From the NCBI GenBank assembly GCA_947302945.1, contig CAMYWZ010000005.1, positions 1-16,626 on the forward strand: 16,626 nucleotides of DNA, in the 5' to 3' direction. Below are positions 15,984 to 16,626 of this stretch, piece by piece; positions within the stretch are counted from its first letter, which is position 1, and each line of letters begins with the position of its first letter. The notes under the pieces are model-generated. The model was not told the origin of the DNA. It made no database searches and saw nothing but the letters and a program-made list of their open reading frames with translations. The DNA comes from an uncultured Bacillota bacterium. GTDB taxonomy: Bacteria; Bacillota; Clostridia; Peptostreptococcales; Anaerovoracaceae. The translations under genes were made by a program, and so were the position numbers.

Positions 15984-16626
15984 ATATCTATTTCCTTGTT
16001 CTCATAGGATTCCCTGAGCTTCAGTTCCTTGGCGACCTGGAGCTCTTCTGTTTTCTTCTTGCTCAGCGGGTAGTACACGAAGAGCAGAACAGCCATGATG
16101 CCGAACATCACGGCAGGGATCAGCGTGCCCAGATCGTACATGATCTTGAGGTTGCTGAGGGTCTGGACAGCGCCCTTCTCGTACTTGTAATCCATGCCCA
16201 GCAGCGCTCCGTTGACGCAGATGGCCGCTATTACCTGCCCGACCTTCCTGAACAGGTTGAACACCGAATACGCGGTACCGTCGTCCCTGCTTCCGGTCTT
16301 GACTTCTATGTCGTCGATGGCGTCCGCTATCATGGCCCAGAGCTGCATTACGAGCGTTGTAAGGCCGCAGCCGCTGATGAAGTTCATCGCGAGGAATATC
16401 CACATCAGTATGGACGGATCCATGCCGCGCAGGAAGAACAGCACCAGATTGGCCAGTGCGGCCAGAGCCATACCTATCTGGGTGACTTCCTTCTTGCCTT
16501 TGGCCCTTGTCAGCCTGGGCAGGAAGAACATGAAGATTATCATCGGCGAATAGGTGCAGGCCTGGGTGGCCAGGTTCATCCAGTTGGCGTGGAAGTAGTC
16601 GTTGAACAGGTAGGTGTAGAAGCTCT
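15980..16626 (-). CDS. GPH-family sugar:cation symporter, N-terminal part cut by window edge
   Basis: This membrane transporter belongs to the glycoside-pentoside-hexuronide:cation symporter group of the major facilitator superfamily (MelB, XylP, YicJ). The last 214 residues are visible, about half of the usual 450-480. The frame is open to the edge (first full visible residues SFYTYLFNDYFH). Hydrophobic segments alternate with the conserved cytoplasmic loop AIADAIDDIEVKTGSRDDGT region (MIADAIDDIEVKTGSRDDGT), then YSVFNLFRKVGQ, typical of the family's C-terminal half. The protein ends with a charged tail (KKKTEELQVAKELKLRESYE) and its TAG overlaps the GH31 stop. Neighbouring GH31 and esterase genes suggest a glycoside substrate; E. 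coli pairs YicJ (GPH) with YicI (GH31 alpha-xylosidase). Confidence 0.9.
   Translation of the reverse strand, partial: SFYTYLFNDYFHANWMNLATQACTYSPMIIFMFFLPRLTRAKGKKEVTQIGMALAALANLVLFFLRGMDPSILMWIFLAMNFISGCGLTTLVMQLWAMIADAIDDIEVKTGSRDDGTAYSVFNLFRKVGQVIAAICVNGALLGMDYKYEKGAVQTLSNLKIMYDLGTLIPAVMFGIMAVLLFVYYPLSKKKTEELQVAKELKLRESYENKEIDI

Overview
The window is a chromosomal stretch from a Gram-positive bacterium, most likely a member of the class Clostridia (Bacillota). The gene order rpmG-secE-nusG-rplK-rplA-rplJ-rplL-rpoB-rpoC is typical, an L10 leader RNA of the Firmicutes type precedes rplJ, purine-rich Shine-Dalgarno sites sit before nearly every gene, and RpoB, L7/L12 and YitT look clostridial. 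I cannot name a genus. No intergenic stretch exceeds 300 bases; the longest are 9983-10153 (171 bases, promoter and leader of rpmG) and 7536-7709 (174 bases, L10 leader and attenuator).

Region 1 (1-10102, all minus strand) is the transcription/translation super-operon. Read in its own direction it starts at an extended -10 promoter near 10074-10102. It then runs through rpmG (L33), secE, nusG, rplK (L11), rplA (L1), the L10 leader with an intrinsic attenuator, rplJ (L10), rplL (L7/L12), a hairpin resembling an attenuator, rpoB, and rpoC. rpoC is cut by the window edge after 877 codons. The antisense strand of rpoB and rpoC carries long open frames that are codon-bias shadows.

Region 2 (10154-12680, minus strand) holds three separately expressed housekeeping or accessory genes: a YitT-family membrane protein with its own extended -10 promoter, a small HAD-fold nucleotidase-like protein, and prmA (ribosomal protein L11 methyltransferase). 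prmA ends in a clear intrinsic terminator and probably starts at a TTG codon. Its promoter overlaps a divergent promoter for region 3.

Region 3 (12644-16626) looks like a small carbohydrate-use locus. A type-B carboxylesterase and a glycoside hydrolase family 31 gene lie on the plus strand, joined by an ATGA overlap. A GPH-family sugar:cation symporter lies convergently on the minus strand, is truncated by the window edge, and overlaps the end of the GH31 gene by 4 bases. The GH31 gene is broken: about 45-50 residues between the GSTMEYT segment and the WNTEKIP segment are missing and the frame changes at the same point. This indicates an internal deletion of length 2 mod 3, or an assembly error.

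I did not find an undescribed defence, mobile or CRISPR-like system. The most interesting points are the disrupted GH31 gene, the layered RNA control around rplJ and rpoB, the overlapping divergent promoters at prmA, and start-codon corrections for prmA, yitT, rplL and the HAD gene.
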